Of a DNA stretch of 64,000 bases, positions 28,401 through 35,194 are shown one piece after another (position 1 is the first letter of the stretch; every line of letters starts with the position of its first letter). The notes under the pieces were generated by a model. The model did not search any database. It was not told the DNA's origin and saw only the letters and a program-made list of their open reading frames with translations. The DNA comes from Mycobacterium sp. AZCC_0083. GTDB taxonomy: Bacteria; Actinomycetota; Actinomycetes; Mycobacteriales; Mycobacteriaceae. The position numbers and the translations under genes were made by a program. The stretch spans positions 62,001 to 126,000 of the forward strand of contig NZ_JACHGP010000013.1 in the NCBI RefSeq assembly GCF_014202335.1, in the 5' to 3' direction.

Positions 28401-31400
28401 CCTCACCGTCGTCAGCCCCGGGACCATTGCCACGACGCACGGAACCGTCACCTTGGCCGCGGACGGAACCTTCACCTACACGCCGACGGCCAACTACAAC
28501 GGCACCGACAGCTTTACCTACCAAGCCACCGACGGTCAGGCCCTCAGCGCACTCGCCACCGTCACCATCACGATCGCCGCGGTCAACGACGCACCAGTAT
28601 CAGTCGGTGACACCGCCACGACCACCGAGGACAATTCGGTCTCGGGCAACGTGCTCACCAACGACACCGACGTCGACAGCGGCACCCTCACCGTCGCCAC
28701 CCCCGGCACCATCACCACCACCCACGGCACCGTCGTCCTCAACACCGACGGAACCTTTACCTACACACCAGCAGCCAACTACAACGGCACCGACACCTTC
28801 ACCTACCAGGCCACCGACGGAATCACCGCCAGCGCACTGGCGACGGTCACCATCACCATCGCCTCAGTCAACGACGCACCCGTCGCGACCGATGACAACT
28901 TCACGACTGGCGAAGACGGTGCACTCACCGTCGGCGCCGCCGCCGGCGTCTTGAACAACGACACCGACGTCGACAGCGGCACCCTGACGGTCGCCAACCC
29001 CGGCACCATCACGACTACCCACGGCACCGTCGTCCTCAACACCGACGGAACCTTTACCTACACACCAGCAGCCAACTACAACGGCACCGACACCTTCACC
29101 TACCAGGCCACCGACGGCACCACCGTGAGCAACCTGGCCATCGTCACCATCACCGTCACCGCAGTGAACGACGCCCCAGTCGCCAACAACGACAACGTCA
29201 CCACCAACGAAGACAACTCGGTCTCGGGCAACGTGCTGACCAACGACACCGACGTCGACGGCGGCACCTTGACCGTCGCCACCCCCGGCACCATCACCAC
29301 CGCCCACGGCACCGTCGTCCTCAACACCGACGGGTCGTACACCTACACACCCACCGCCAACTACAACGGCACCGACACCTTCACCTACCAAGCCACCGAC
29401 GGTCAGGCCCTCAGCGCACTCGCCACCGTCACCATCACGATCGCCGCGGTCAACGACGCACCAGTATCAGTCGGTGACACCGCCACGACCACCGAGGACA
29501 ATTCGGTCTCGGGCAACGTGCTCACCAACGACACCGACGTCGACAGCGGCACCCTCACGGTCGCCACCCCCGGCACCATCACCACCGCCCACGGCACCGT
29601 CGTCCTCAACACCGACGGGTCGTACACCTACACACCCACCGCCAACTACAACGGCGCCGACTCGTTCACCTACCGCACCACCGACGGCACCACGACAAGC
29701 AACCTAGCGACCGTGACGATCACCATCACCGCGGTCAACGACGCACCCGTCGCGACCGATGACAACTTCACGACTAGCGAAGACGGTGCACTCACCGTCG
29801 GCGCCGCCGCCGGCGTCTTGAACAACGACACCGACATCGACAGCGGCACCCTGACGGTCGCCAACCCCGGCACCATCACGACTACCCACGGCAGCGTCGT
29901 GCTGAACGCGGACGGCTCGTTCACCTACACACCGACGGCCAACTACAACGGCACCGACTCGTTCACCTACCGCACCACCGACGGCACCACCGTGAGCAAC
30001 CTGGCCATCGTCACCATGACCGTCACCGCAGTGAACGACGCCCCAGTCGCCAACAACGACAACGTCACCACCAACGAAGACAACTCGGTCTCGGGCAACG
30101 TGCTGACCAACGACACCGACGTCGACGGCGGCACCTTGACCGTCGCCACCCCCGGCACCATCACCACCGCCCACGGCACCGTCGTCCTCAACACCGACGG
30201 GTCGTACACCTACACACCCACCGCCAACTACAACGGAGTCGACAGCTTCACCTACCAAGCAACCGACGGTCAGGCCCTCAGCGCACCGGCCACCGTGACC
30301 ATCGCCGTCACCGCAGTCAACGACACACCCGTCGCGAACAACGACAGCTACATCACCAACGAAGACACCGTCCTGAACGGCAACGTGCTCACCAACGACA
30401 CCGACGTCGACAGCGGCACACTGACCGCAGTGCTCGGCACCGGGCCAGCACATGGCGTCCTCACGCTCAACGCCAATGGGTCGTTCACCTACACCCCGCA
30501 GGCGAACTACAACGGCGCGGACTCGTTCACCTACACGACCACCGACGGCAACACCACGAGCAACGTCGCCACTGTCACCATTGGCCTGACGGCGGTCAAC
30601 GACCCGCCCACCGCTGGCGACGACGCATACGGCGTTGCGGAGGACGGAACGCTGAACGTGAGCGTTGGCAGCGGTGTACTGACCAACGACGCCGACGCCG
30701 ACACGGACCCGCTCGCCGCGGTGATCGGTACCGGACCCTCGCACGGCGCCCTCACCCTCAACGCCGACGGGTCCTTCACCTACACACCGACGGCCAACTA
30801 CAACGGCACCGACACCTTCACCTACCGCGCCACCGACGGCCAAGCTGTCAGCGCACTAGCGACGGTCACCATCACCGTCACCGCCGTCAACGACGCACCC
30901 GTCGCAGTCAACGACACCGCCACCACCAACGAAGACACTCCCCTCAACGGCAACGTCCTGACCAACGACACCGACATCGACAGCGGCACCCTCACCGTCG
31001 CCACCCCCGGCACCATCACCACCACCCACGGCAGCGTCATGCTCAACACCGACGGGTCATACACCTACACACCAACAACCAACTACAACGGCACCGACTC
31101 CTTCACCTACCGCACCACCGACGGCACCGCGACGAGCAACCTCGCCACCGTCACCATCACCGTCACCGCCGTCAACGACGCGCCCGTCGCCACCAGCGAT
31201 TCCTACAATCTCCCAGCGAACGGGACTCTCACGGTTCTCGCGGGCGGGGTGCTGACCAACGACAACGACGTCGAGGGCAGCTCACTGACCGCAGTCCTCG
31301 TCACCGGCCCCGCCCACGGCTCTCTGAGCCTCAATGCCGACGGCTCCTTCACCTACACCCCCACCAGCGCCTACACCGGCAGCGACAGCTTCACCTACCG

Positions 31401-32010
31401 CGCCTTCGACGGCACCACCAACGGAAACATCGCCACCGTCACCATCACCGACACCATCGCCCCCACGGCGGTCGGGGTACAGACCACCAACGCGGGCGGC
31501 GCTGGCGGGGTCGGGGTCATCCAGCAGAACGACACCATTACCTACACCTTCAGCGAGCCGATGGACCCCAATTCGATCATCGCCGGATGGGACGGCACCA
31601 GCATGAGGGACGTCGTCGTCCGGGTCAATGACGGCGATCTCCTCCTCGGTATCGGTGTCGCCGACACCCTCCAGGTCTGGGACGCCTCGAACGGCTCGGT
31701 TCTGCCGCTGGGGACGGTCAGTTTGGGCCGCACCGACTACGTCAACTCACTGCTCGGAGGACTGCTCGGGTCCAACCTCCGCTACGGCGCCACCGGGACT
31801 CCATCGAAGATGATGATGAGCGCCGACAAGAGGACGGTCACGATCGTGCTCGGCACCTACAGCGCGAGCAACGCCCTCGTCGGCCAAGGCGGCGCGGGGG
31901 GAACTGGAACGATGACCTGGACGCCGACAGCGGGGCCGAAAGACCTCGCGGGCAACGCGCTCGTGCTCACGCCCGCAATCGAGTCCGGCACTGCCGACGA
32001 GGAGTTCTGA
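19456..32010 (+). CDS. Giant exported repeat protein (cadherin/VCBS-like tandem repeats), about 4,184 aa
   Basis: One uninterrupted frame of 12.5 kb. Residues 1-45 are an export signal containing KYVGRVGALAVALGVG, a stretch shared by many mycobacterial surface proteins, ending near AHAE. Residues about 45-265 are Ser/Thr/Pro-rich, probably a wall-spanning or glycosylated stalk. A hydrophobic segment (IPVAIVNIAATFVAAIFAPF) and WAVLAWVRREIQHTFFNRTP follow, then a domain with a DSDGDG calcium-type loop, then 37 repeats of 95 or 99 residues, and a C-terminal domain (TITYTFSEPMDPNSI...) ending TADEEF. No LPxTG motif. Probable role: adhesion or biofilm (inference). The start is uncertain; a TTG at 19318 is in frame. 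Confidence 0.88.
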   Translation: MVVTVSGCSKYVGRVGALAVALGVGAAVATGHGLGLPEAHAETGSDPSDTKSSDSPSDSAPTSTPTGRTSESHQAATEEPAETSTSSTTQTNQPAAPTTSTGSTSQPAHAAESAPEMHVSSSGGANTSTNDAGQATDADPTPASTSSPTSSPSSTHEQVEPSTTPTVTAPETPVVTTPAAEVTEQPPAVPATTPTAASDPVPVVPESVHDVITPAGSDGGSDPSQTAGSTPTPPKPGDHVQSAQSTAPDAESTSSVDGQESPTANSMQFAALSLPQPPPDLSQQVNPLLAIPVAIVNIAATFVAAIFAPFLAPGPCAPAQPPLLWAVLAWVRREIQHTFFNRTPHVRSQDVDLSLGPGEVSDPISFDAYDSDGDGIVYGVPDRGALNGPAHGTVTVDQATGTFTYDPDDGYTGTDEFTVTVSDAENCFHFHGLLGFLRPNFGHTDTATIRLTIAGSGSGPGAAPVAFDDTVNAIEDHSATGNVLSNDSHVGATPLSATLGTGPTHGTLTFNSDGSFTYTPQANYSGADSFSYTASDGTATSNLATVTIGLTAVNDAPVVGDDAVNTSEDHQVSGNVLTNDTDADSGSLAVVNPGAITTTHGTVTLAVDGSFTYTPQSDFVGTDLFSYQTTDGQAVSRLAIVTITITAVNDAPVAGDDTVSTTEDHQVSGNVLTNDTDIDSGTLTVVNPGTITTTHGTVSMAADGSFTYTPTTNFFGTDSFSYRATDGQAVSDLATVTITVTAVNDAPVAGDDAASTTEDHPVSGNVLTNDTDVDSGTLTVVNPGTITTTHGTVTLAADGSFTYTPQSNFVGTDLFSYQSTDGQAVSRLAIVSITVSAVNDAPVAGDDTVSTTEDHQVSGNVLTNDTDVDSGTLTVVNPGTITTTHGTVSLAADGTFTYTPTANYFGTDSFTYRATDGQAVSSFATVTITITAVNDAPVAGDDTASTIEDNPVSGNVLTNDTDVDNGTLTVVNPGTITTTHGTVTMAADGSFTYTPTANYNGTDSFTYRATDGTTASALATVTITITAVNDTPVSVEDSASTTEDNPVSGNVLTNDTDVDSGTLTVVNPGTITTAHGTVALAADGSFNYAPTTNFFGTDSFTYQATDGTAVSDLATVTITITAVNDTPVATDDNFTTGEDGVLTVGAAAGVLGNDTDVDNGTLTVVNPGTITTTHGTVTLAADGSFTYTPTSNFFGTDSFTYRATDGTTVSDLATVTITITAVNDAPVAGDDTASTTEDNPVSGNVLTNDTDVDSGTLTVASPGTITTTYGSVVLNTDGTFTYTPTINYNGTDSFTYRTTDGTTTSALATVTITIAAVNDAPMAGDDNVNTIEDNPVSGNVLTNDTDVDGGTLTVVSPGTISTTHGTVTLAADGTFTYTPTTNFSGTDSFTYTATDGLAVSAPATVTITITAVNDAPVSVDDGVSTTEDNSVSGNVLTNDTDIDSGTLTVATPGTITTAHGTVTLAADGSFTYTPAANYNGTDSFIYQATDGTTASALATVTITITAVNDAPKSVDDAVNTTEDNPVSGNVLTNDTDIDSGTLTVANPGTIATTHGTVTLAADGSFTYTPTATYNGTDSFTYQATDGTTVSALATVTITITAVNDAPVAGDDTANTTEDNPVSGNVLTNDTDIDSGTLTVASPGTITTTHGTVTLAADGTFTYTPTANFFGTDSFTYRATDGQAVSAFATVTITVTAVNDAPVSGDDTASTSEDNPFSGNVLTNDTDIDSGTLTVANPGTITTTHGTVTLAADGTFTYTPTANYNGTDSFTYRTTDGTTTSNLATVTITITAVNDAPIANDDTASTTEDNPISGNVLTTDTDIDSGSLTVATPGTITTTHGIVTLAADGSFTYAPTANYNGTDSFTYQATDGTNVSDLATVTITITAVNDAPIANDDTASTTEDNPISGNVLTNDTDIDSSTLTVANPGAIATAHGTVTMAADGTFTYTPTANFFGTDSFTYRTTDGTTTSNLATVTITITAVNDAPVAADDNFTIGEDGPLSVGAAAGVLTNDTDIDNGTLTVVNPGAITTTHGTVTLAADGSFTYTPATNFFGTDSFTYRATDGTTVSNLATVTITITAVNDAPIANDDTVSTTEDNPISGNVLTNDTDIDSGTLTVATPGIITTTHGTVTLAADGSFTYTPTANFFGTDSFTYRATDGTAVSDLATVTITITAVNDAPIANDDTASITEDQQVSGNVLTNDTDVDSSTLTVVNPGIITTTHGTVTLAADGTFTYTPAANYNGTDSFTYQATDGQAVSALATVTITITAVNDTPVAGDDTANTTEDNPVSGNVLANDTDIDSGTLTVATPGTITATHGTVVLNTDGSFTYTPTANYNGTDSFTYRATDGTTTSALATVTITIAAVNDAPVSVGDTATTTEDNPVSGNVLTNDTDIDSGTLTVATPGTIATTHGTVTLAADGTFTYTPQSNYNGTDSFTYQATDGTTTSALATVTITITAVNDAPVANDDNFTGGEDGTLTVGAAAGVLANDTDVDSGTLTVVSPGTITTAHGTATLAGDGSFTYTPTANFFGTDSFTYRATDGTTVSALATVTITITAINDAPVAGDDAASTTEDNPISGNVLTNDTDIDSSTLTVANPGTITTTHGTVTLAPDGSFTYTPTTNYNGTDTFTYQATDGTTASALATVTITITAVNDAPVANDDNFTGGEDGTLTVGVAAGVLGNDSDVDGPTLTVVNPGTITTTHGTVTLAPDGSFTYTPTANYNGTDTFTYQATDGTTTSNLATVTITITAVNDAPVATDDNFTTGEDGALTVGAAAGVLNNDTDIDSGTLTVANPGSNATTHGTVTLAADGSFTYTPAMNFFGTDNFTYRATDGTTVSALATVTITIAAINDAPVAGDDAVNTNEDNPVSGNVLTNDTDVENSPLTVVSPGTITTTHGTVTLAADGSFTYTPTTDNNGTDSFTYQATDGTTVSNLATVTITITAVNDAPVANNDNATTNEDNPVSGNVLTNDTDVDSGTLTVVSPGTIATTHGTVTLAADGTFTYTPTANYNGTDSFTYQATDGQALSALATVTITIAAVNDAPVSVGDTATTTEDNSVSGNVLTNDTDVDSGTLTVATPGTITTTHGTVVLNTDGTFTYTPAANYNGTDTFTYQATDGITASALATVTITIASVNDAPVATDDNFTTGEDGALTVGAAAGVLNNDTDVDSGTLTVANPGTITTTHGTVVLNTDGTFTYTPAANYNGTDTFTYQATDGTTVSNLAIVTITVTAVNDAPVANNDNVTTNEDNSVSGNVLTNDTDVDGGTLTVATPGTITTAHGTVVLNTDGSYTYTPTANYNGTDTFTYQATDGQALSALATVTITIAAVNDAPVSVGDTATTTEDNSVSGNVLTNDTDVDSGTLTVATPGTITTAHGTVVLNTDGSYTYTPTANYNGADSFTYRTTDGTTTSNLATVTITITAVNDAPVATDDNFTTSEDGALTVGAAAGVLNNDTDIDSGTLTVANPGTITTTHGSVVLNADGSFTYTPTANYNGTDSFTYRTTDGTTVSNLAIVTMTVTAVNDAPVANNDNVTTNEDNSVSGNVLTNDTDVDGGTLTVATPGTITTAHGTVVLNTDGSYTYTPTANYNGVDSFTYQATDGQALSAPATVTIAVTAVNDTPVANNDSYITNEDTVLNGNVLTNDTDVDSGTLTAVLGTGPAHGVLTLNANGSFTYTPQANYNGADSFTYTTTDGNTTSNVATVTIGLTAVNDPPTAGDDAYGVAEDGTLNVSVGSGVLTNDADADTDPLAAVIGTGPSHGALTLNADGSFTYTPTANYNGTDTFTYRATDGQAVSALATVTITVTAVNDAPVAVNDTATTNEDTPLNGNVLTNDTDIDSGTLTVATPGTITTTHGSVMLNTDGSYTYTPTTNYNGTDSFTYRTTDGTATSNLATVTITVTAVNDAPVATSDSYNLPANGTLTVLAGGVLTNDNDVEGSSLTAVLVTGPAHGSLSLNADGSFTYTPTSAYTGSDSFTYRAFDGTTNGNIATVTITDTIAPTAVGVQTTNAGGAGGVGVIQQNDTITYTFSEPMDPNSIIAGWDGTSMRDVVVRVNDGDLLLGIGVADTLQVWDASNGSVLPLGTVSLGRTDYVNSLLGGLLGSNLRYGATGTPSKMMMSADKRTVTIVLGTYSASNALVGQGGAGGTGTMTWTPTAGPKDLAGNALVLTPAIESGTADEEF
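20842..31449 (+). repeat. Array of 37 tandem 285/297-bp repeats within the giant gene
   Basis: Each unit encodes the pattern AVNDAPVA-DD-...-EDNPVSGNVLTNDTD, then GTLTV..PGTITTTHGTV, DGSFTYTPTANYNGTDSF and ATVTIT. Twenty-nine units have the 95-residue form; eight use a 99-residue form with EDGxLTVGAAAGVL. Units 27-33 form a higher-order repeat: triplets starting VANNDN, VSVGDT and VATDDNF recur with an exact 867-base period (28,294, 29,161 and 30,028). Terminal units (1, 34-37) are the most divergent, as expected of arrays that expand by unequal crossing-over in the middle. Confidence 0.93.
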
Positions 32011-32379
32011 CGGGCTTCGACGCGGGAAGCGCATTTTGCTCCCTACGGAAGCATCGCCCGCCCGGCGACCAGGAACGACGCCGACGATCATCCGGAGCAC
32101 CGTAGCCATTCCGTGACCTTTGGCATTGCAGCGTGGGCGATCTCGGTCTGCACCCATACAACGAAAGTTACTGTGATCAAGAGAATTCGGATTCGGTAGC
32201 GATCTTGAATGCCACGGACTAGATTGGCCGTCAGCATCCACACCGCACCAGATCGGTTTCGGCGCAATCCCTAGAACCCCCGGATTACTTCGTTGCGAAT
32301 TGGCTCGACGCGTTTGCTGCGTAGAAGCAGTGTGCGGGCACGTCGGTGTTGTCCAGATTCCACCTTGGGGGTATTTGCC
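32011..32379. other. Intergenic region between the giant gene and the GH2 gene
   Basis: These 369 bases contain no supported gene. The part around 32160-32210 (GAAAGTTACTGTGATCAAGAGAATTCGG and neighbours) is AT-rich for this genome and may hold the promoter of the glycosidase gene. No clear terminator hairpin was found after the giant gene. Confidence 0.4.
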
Positions 32380-34293
32380 GTGCGCATGCGCCGTTTCGCG
32401 GCCGTGGGCGTCGCGTTCTTGGCCGTCGTCATGACGGGGAACGCGCCGGCCAACGCTGTAGTGATCTGGCATCCCAAGGTGCCGCCGCTGTTGACGCCGT
32501 GGACTCATTTGGTGGGACCGGACAACGCGCTGCCCGACTACCCACGCCCGCAGATGGCGCGGAGCCAGTGGCTGAACCTCAACGGTGTGTGGAGTTACAC
32601 GGGCCGGTCCGCACAGAACGCCTTGACCGCACCTCCCCCCGCGGCCGCGTACGGCGAGCACATTCTGGTCCCGTATCCCACGGAGTCGGCACTGTCGGGC
32701 ATCCAACGTCACGACGACCAAATGTGGTACCGCAAGGTCTTCAAACTGCCGAGCGCCTGGCGCGGGCAGCACGTGCTGTTGCACTTCGGCGCGGTCGACC
32801 AGATCGCGACCGTCTGGGTGAACGACAAGCAGGTCGCCTTCCACGAAGGCGGGTTCACGGAGTTCAGCGCCGACGTCACCGCTGCGCTGCGGCCCGGATC
32901 GCTGCAGGAGGTGACCGTCCGCGTTGAAGACCGCAACGAGGCCAACCCCTTCCCCGTCGGCAAGCAGCGCAACAAGCCGGAGGGGCTGTTCTACACCGGA
33001 GCGTCGGGCATCTGGCAGACGGTGTGGATGGAACCGGTGCGCGCCTCGCACATCGAGAAGCTCGACATCACCTCGGATCTGACCGGTTTCACCGTCACGC
33101 CAAGAGTTTCCGGAACGAGCAGGCTGCGCGCCGAGGTGGTCGTCTCCAAGCCCCAAGGTGAGGAGATGGCGGGCGTGATGGGCCCGGCGGGGACGCCGCT
33201 GCGCGTCCGCCTGCCCAACCCGCGCCTGTGGTCACCGGATGACCCGTACCTCTACGACCTCAAGGTCCGGCTGCTCAACCCGGTCGGAAAGGTCGTCGAC
33301 GAGGTTTCCAGCTATGCCGGGTTGCGCACCGTCGGCGTCGTCAACGACGCGAAGGGCAGGCCGCGGATCGCGTTGAACGGCGCGATCACCTTCCTTCACG
33401 GCCCGCTGGACCAAGGCTTTTGGCCGGACGGGATCCTGACCGCGCCCACCGATGATGCGCTGAAGTTCGATCTCGAGCAGACCAAGGCCATGGGAATGAA
33501 CTTCGTCCGCAAGCACGCCAAAGTGGAACCGGCGCGGTGGTACTACTGGGCCGACAAGCTCGGGCTGATGGTGTGGCAGGACATGCCGTCGCTGGACGTG
33601 TCGCTCGACATTCCCGTTGGCCCCGCGCCGGAACCGGTTCCCGCGGCCAAGAAGAACTTCGAACGCGAACTGTCGGAGATGGTGGACCAACTGCGCAGCG
33701 TGACCTCGATCATCGGGTGGGTGGTGTTCAACGAGGGGTGGGGAGAGTTCGACACCGCCAGGGTCGTCAACGCCGTGAAGGCCGAGGACCCGACGCGGAT
33801 GGTCAACGCGAACAGTGGAGTGAACTGCTGCAAGTCACGCCCTGACAGCATGGCCGGCGACGTCTACGACGATCACACCTACGTCGGTCCCGGGGCTCCG
33901 CTGACGCTCGACGAACGCAGGCGCGCCAACAACGTCGACGTGCCAGGCCGTCAGCCGGTGAACGACCGCAGGGTGATGGTCGACGGCGAGTACGGCGGAC
34001 TCGGGTTGGTGCTCAACGGAAACCGATGGCCGGGAAAGCCGCAAGCCTACGAGATGACCGACAGCCAGGCGCGGCTGACGGATCGGTACGTCGAGGTCAG
34101 CCGGGTCCTGGAAGACGTAGTGCGTAAGGGCGGCTTGTCGGGCGCGATCTACACCCAGACGACCGATGTCGAGAACGAGGTCAACGGGTTCATGAGCTAT
34201 GACCGATGGGTGGTCAAGATGACGCTTTCGACGGTGGCGGCACGCAATCGGGCGGTGATCGCCGCGGGGTCGGGCCCACCCGACCGTCGTTGA
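32380..34293 (+). CDS. Secreted glycoside hydrolase family 2 (beta-galactosidase/glucuronidase-like)
   Basis: From the GTG at 32380, 8 bases after GGGGG, the protein has 637 residues with a Sec signal peptide (VRMRRFAAVGVAFLAVVMTGNAPANA). Then come the GH2 sugar-binding jelly roll (WLNLNGVWSYT, DDQMWYRKVFKLP, LHFGAVDQIATVWVNDKQV, HEGGFTEF), an Ig-like domain and the TIM barrel with MGMNFVRKHAKVEPARWYYWADKLGLMVWQDMP. The acid/base Glu452 lies in VVFNEGWGEF; Glu537 in VDGEYGGLG is the likely nucleophile. It retains configuration; the exact sugar is not readable. Its 3' end overlaps the convergent pseudouridine synthase gene by 80 bases. Confidence 0.9.
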   Translation: MRMRRFAAVGVAFLAVVMTGNAPANAVVIWHPKVPPLLTPWTHLVGPDNALPDYPRPQMARSQWLNLNGVWSYTGRSAQNALTAPPPAAAYGEHILVPYPTESALSGIQRHDDQMWYRKVFKLPSAWRGQHVLLHFGAVDQIATVWVNDKQVAFHEGGFTEFSADVTAALRPGSLQEVTVRVEDRNEANPFPVGKQRNKPEGLFYTGASGIWQTVWMEPVRASHIEKLDITSDLTGFTVTPRVSGTSRLRAEVVVSKPQGEEMAGVMGPAGTPLRVRLPNPRLWSPDDPYLYDLKVRLLNPVGKVVDEVSSYAGLRTVGVVNDAKGRPRIALNGAITFLHGPLDQGFWPDGILTAPTDDALKFDLEQTKAMGMNFVRKHAKVEPARWYYWADKLGLMVWQDMPSLDVSLDIPVGPAPEPVPAAKKNFERELSEMVDQLRSVTSIIGWVVFNEGWGEFDTARVVNAVKAEDPTRMVNANSGVNCCKSRPDSMAGDVYDDHTYVGPGAPLTLDERRRANNVDVPGRQPVNDRRVMVDGEYGGLGLVLNGNRWPGKPQAYEMTDSQARLTDRYVEVSRVLEDVVRKGGLSGAIYTQTTDVENEVNGFMSYDRWVVKMTLSTVAARNRAVIAAGSGPPDRR

Positions 34294-35194
34294 CGACCAA
34301 CGTCCGTCTGCTGACGAATTCGCACCGACGCCCGCTGATCGGGTCGTCGAATGCGACACTGCGCGCCAGCAGCTGCAGCGGCCGCGAGAAGTCGTCGGGT
34401 GCCACGTCGATCACGTTCGGGTACAAGCTGTCCCCGACGATGGGCAGGCCAAGCGAGGCCATGTGCACCCTGAGCTGGTGCGTGCGGCCGGTGCGCGGAC
34501 TCAACCGGTAGAGACCATCACCGAGGTGTTCGATCAGCGTCTCCGCGTTCGGTTCGCCCGGCTCCTCGAACGCCTGTAAGCGGCTGCGCTCCTTGCTGAT
34601 CCGACTGCGCAGCGTCAGCGGGAACTCCAGCGCTGGATCGACGGCCGCTCGGGCGAGGTACGTCTTGTCTACGAGACCAGCGGCGAACAGCGTCTGATAC
34701 GCGCCTCGGACCTCGCGGCGCGCCGTGAACAGCAGCACGCCCGCTGTCAGCCGATCCAACCGGTGGGCGGGCGAGAGCTCCGGCAACTCCAATGAGCGCC
34801 GCAACCGGACGAGTGCCGTCTGCGCGACGTGCCCACCGCGCGGCGTGGTGGCCAGGAAGTGCGGCTTGTCGACCACGACGATGTCGTCGTCGCGGTGCAG
34901 GATCGGAATGTCGAACGGGACTTCGACCTCGTCGGGCAGGTCGCGGTACAGATAGACGTGGGCGCCCGGCGGGAGGACGGTCGCGTCGTCCACGATCGTG
35001 CCGTCGGCGCAGACCACCTCGCCGGCAAGCACTTTCGCGGCGGCGTCCACACCGAATCGCTCTGCGAGTTCGGAGGCCACGGACACCATCTCACCCCAGG
35101 TCGCTTCGCTCCTACCCGCCGAACCATGCAGCCGCACCCGCGCCGGCCCGACCCCGTCGCGGTCGGGCAGTGGCGCCTGGCGCGCTCGCCTCAA
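34214..35194 (-). CDS. RluA-family pseudouridine synthase
   Basis: The 326-residue enzyme has the RluA-type catalytic motif HRLDRLTAG with catalytic Asp147, preceded by VVDKPHFLATTPRGG and followed by PRTGRTHQLRVHMASLGLPIVGDSLY. It isomerises uridines in rRNA or tRNA; the target site is unknown. It is in the position of M. tuberculosis Rv3300c relative to glpD2. The ATG at 35194 overlaps the glpD2 stop by 4 bases. Bases 35098-35117, inside the N-terminal coding part, match a short repeat seen between genes elsewhere in the window. Confidence 0.87.
   Translation of the reverse strand: MRRARQAPLPDRDGVGPARVRLHGSAGRSEATWGEMVSVASELAERFGVDAAAKVLAGEVVCADGTIVDDATVLPPGAHVYLYRDLPDEVEVPFDIPILHRDDDIVVVDKPHFLATTPRGGHVAQTALVRLRRSLELPELSPAHRLDRLTAGVLLFTARREVRGAYQTLFAAGLVDKTYLARAAVDPALEFPLTLRSRISKERSRLQAFEEPGEPNAETLIEHLGDGLYRLSPRTGRTHQLRVHMASLGLPIVGDSLYPNVIDVAPDDFSRPLQLLARSVAFDDPISGRRCEFVSRRTLVVNDGRVGPTPRRSPPDCVPPPSKASS

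Noticed and set aside
24187-30843. Long minus-strand open frames (up to 528 codons) across the repeat array
   Set aside because: They are antisense to the repeats, share the same period, are composed mostly of Gly, Val and Asp, and have no ribosome binding sites or domain character; they result from the repeat composition.
20842-31449. CRISPR-like array
   Set aside because: The repeats are 285-297 bases, in frame and protein coding, without short spacers.
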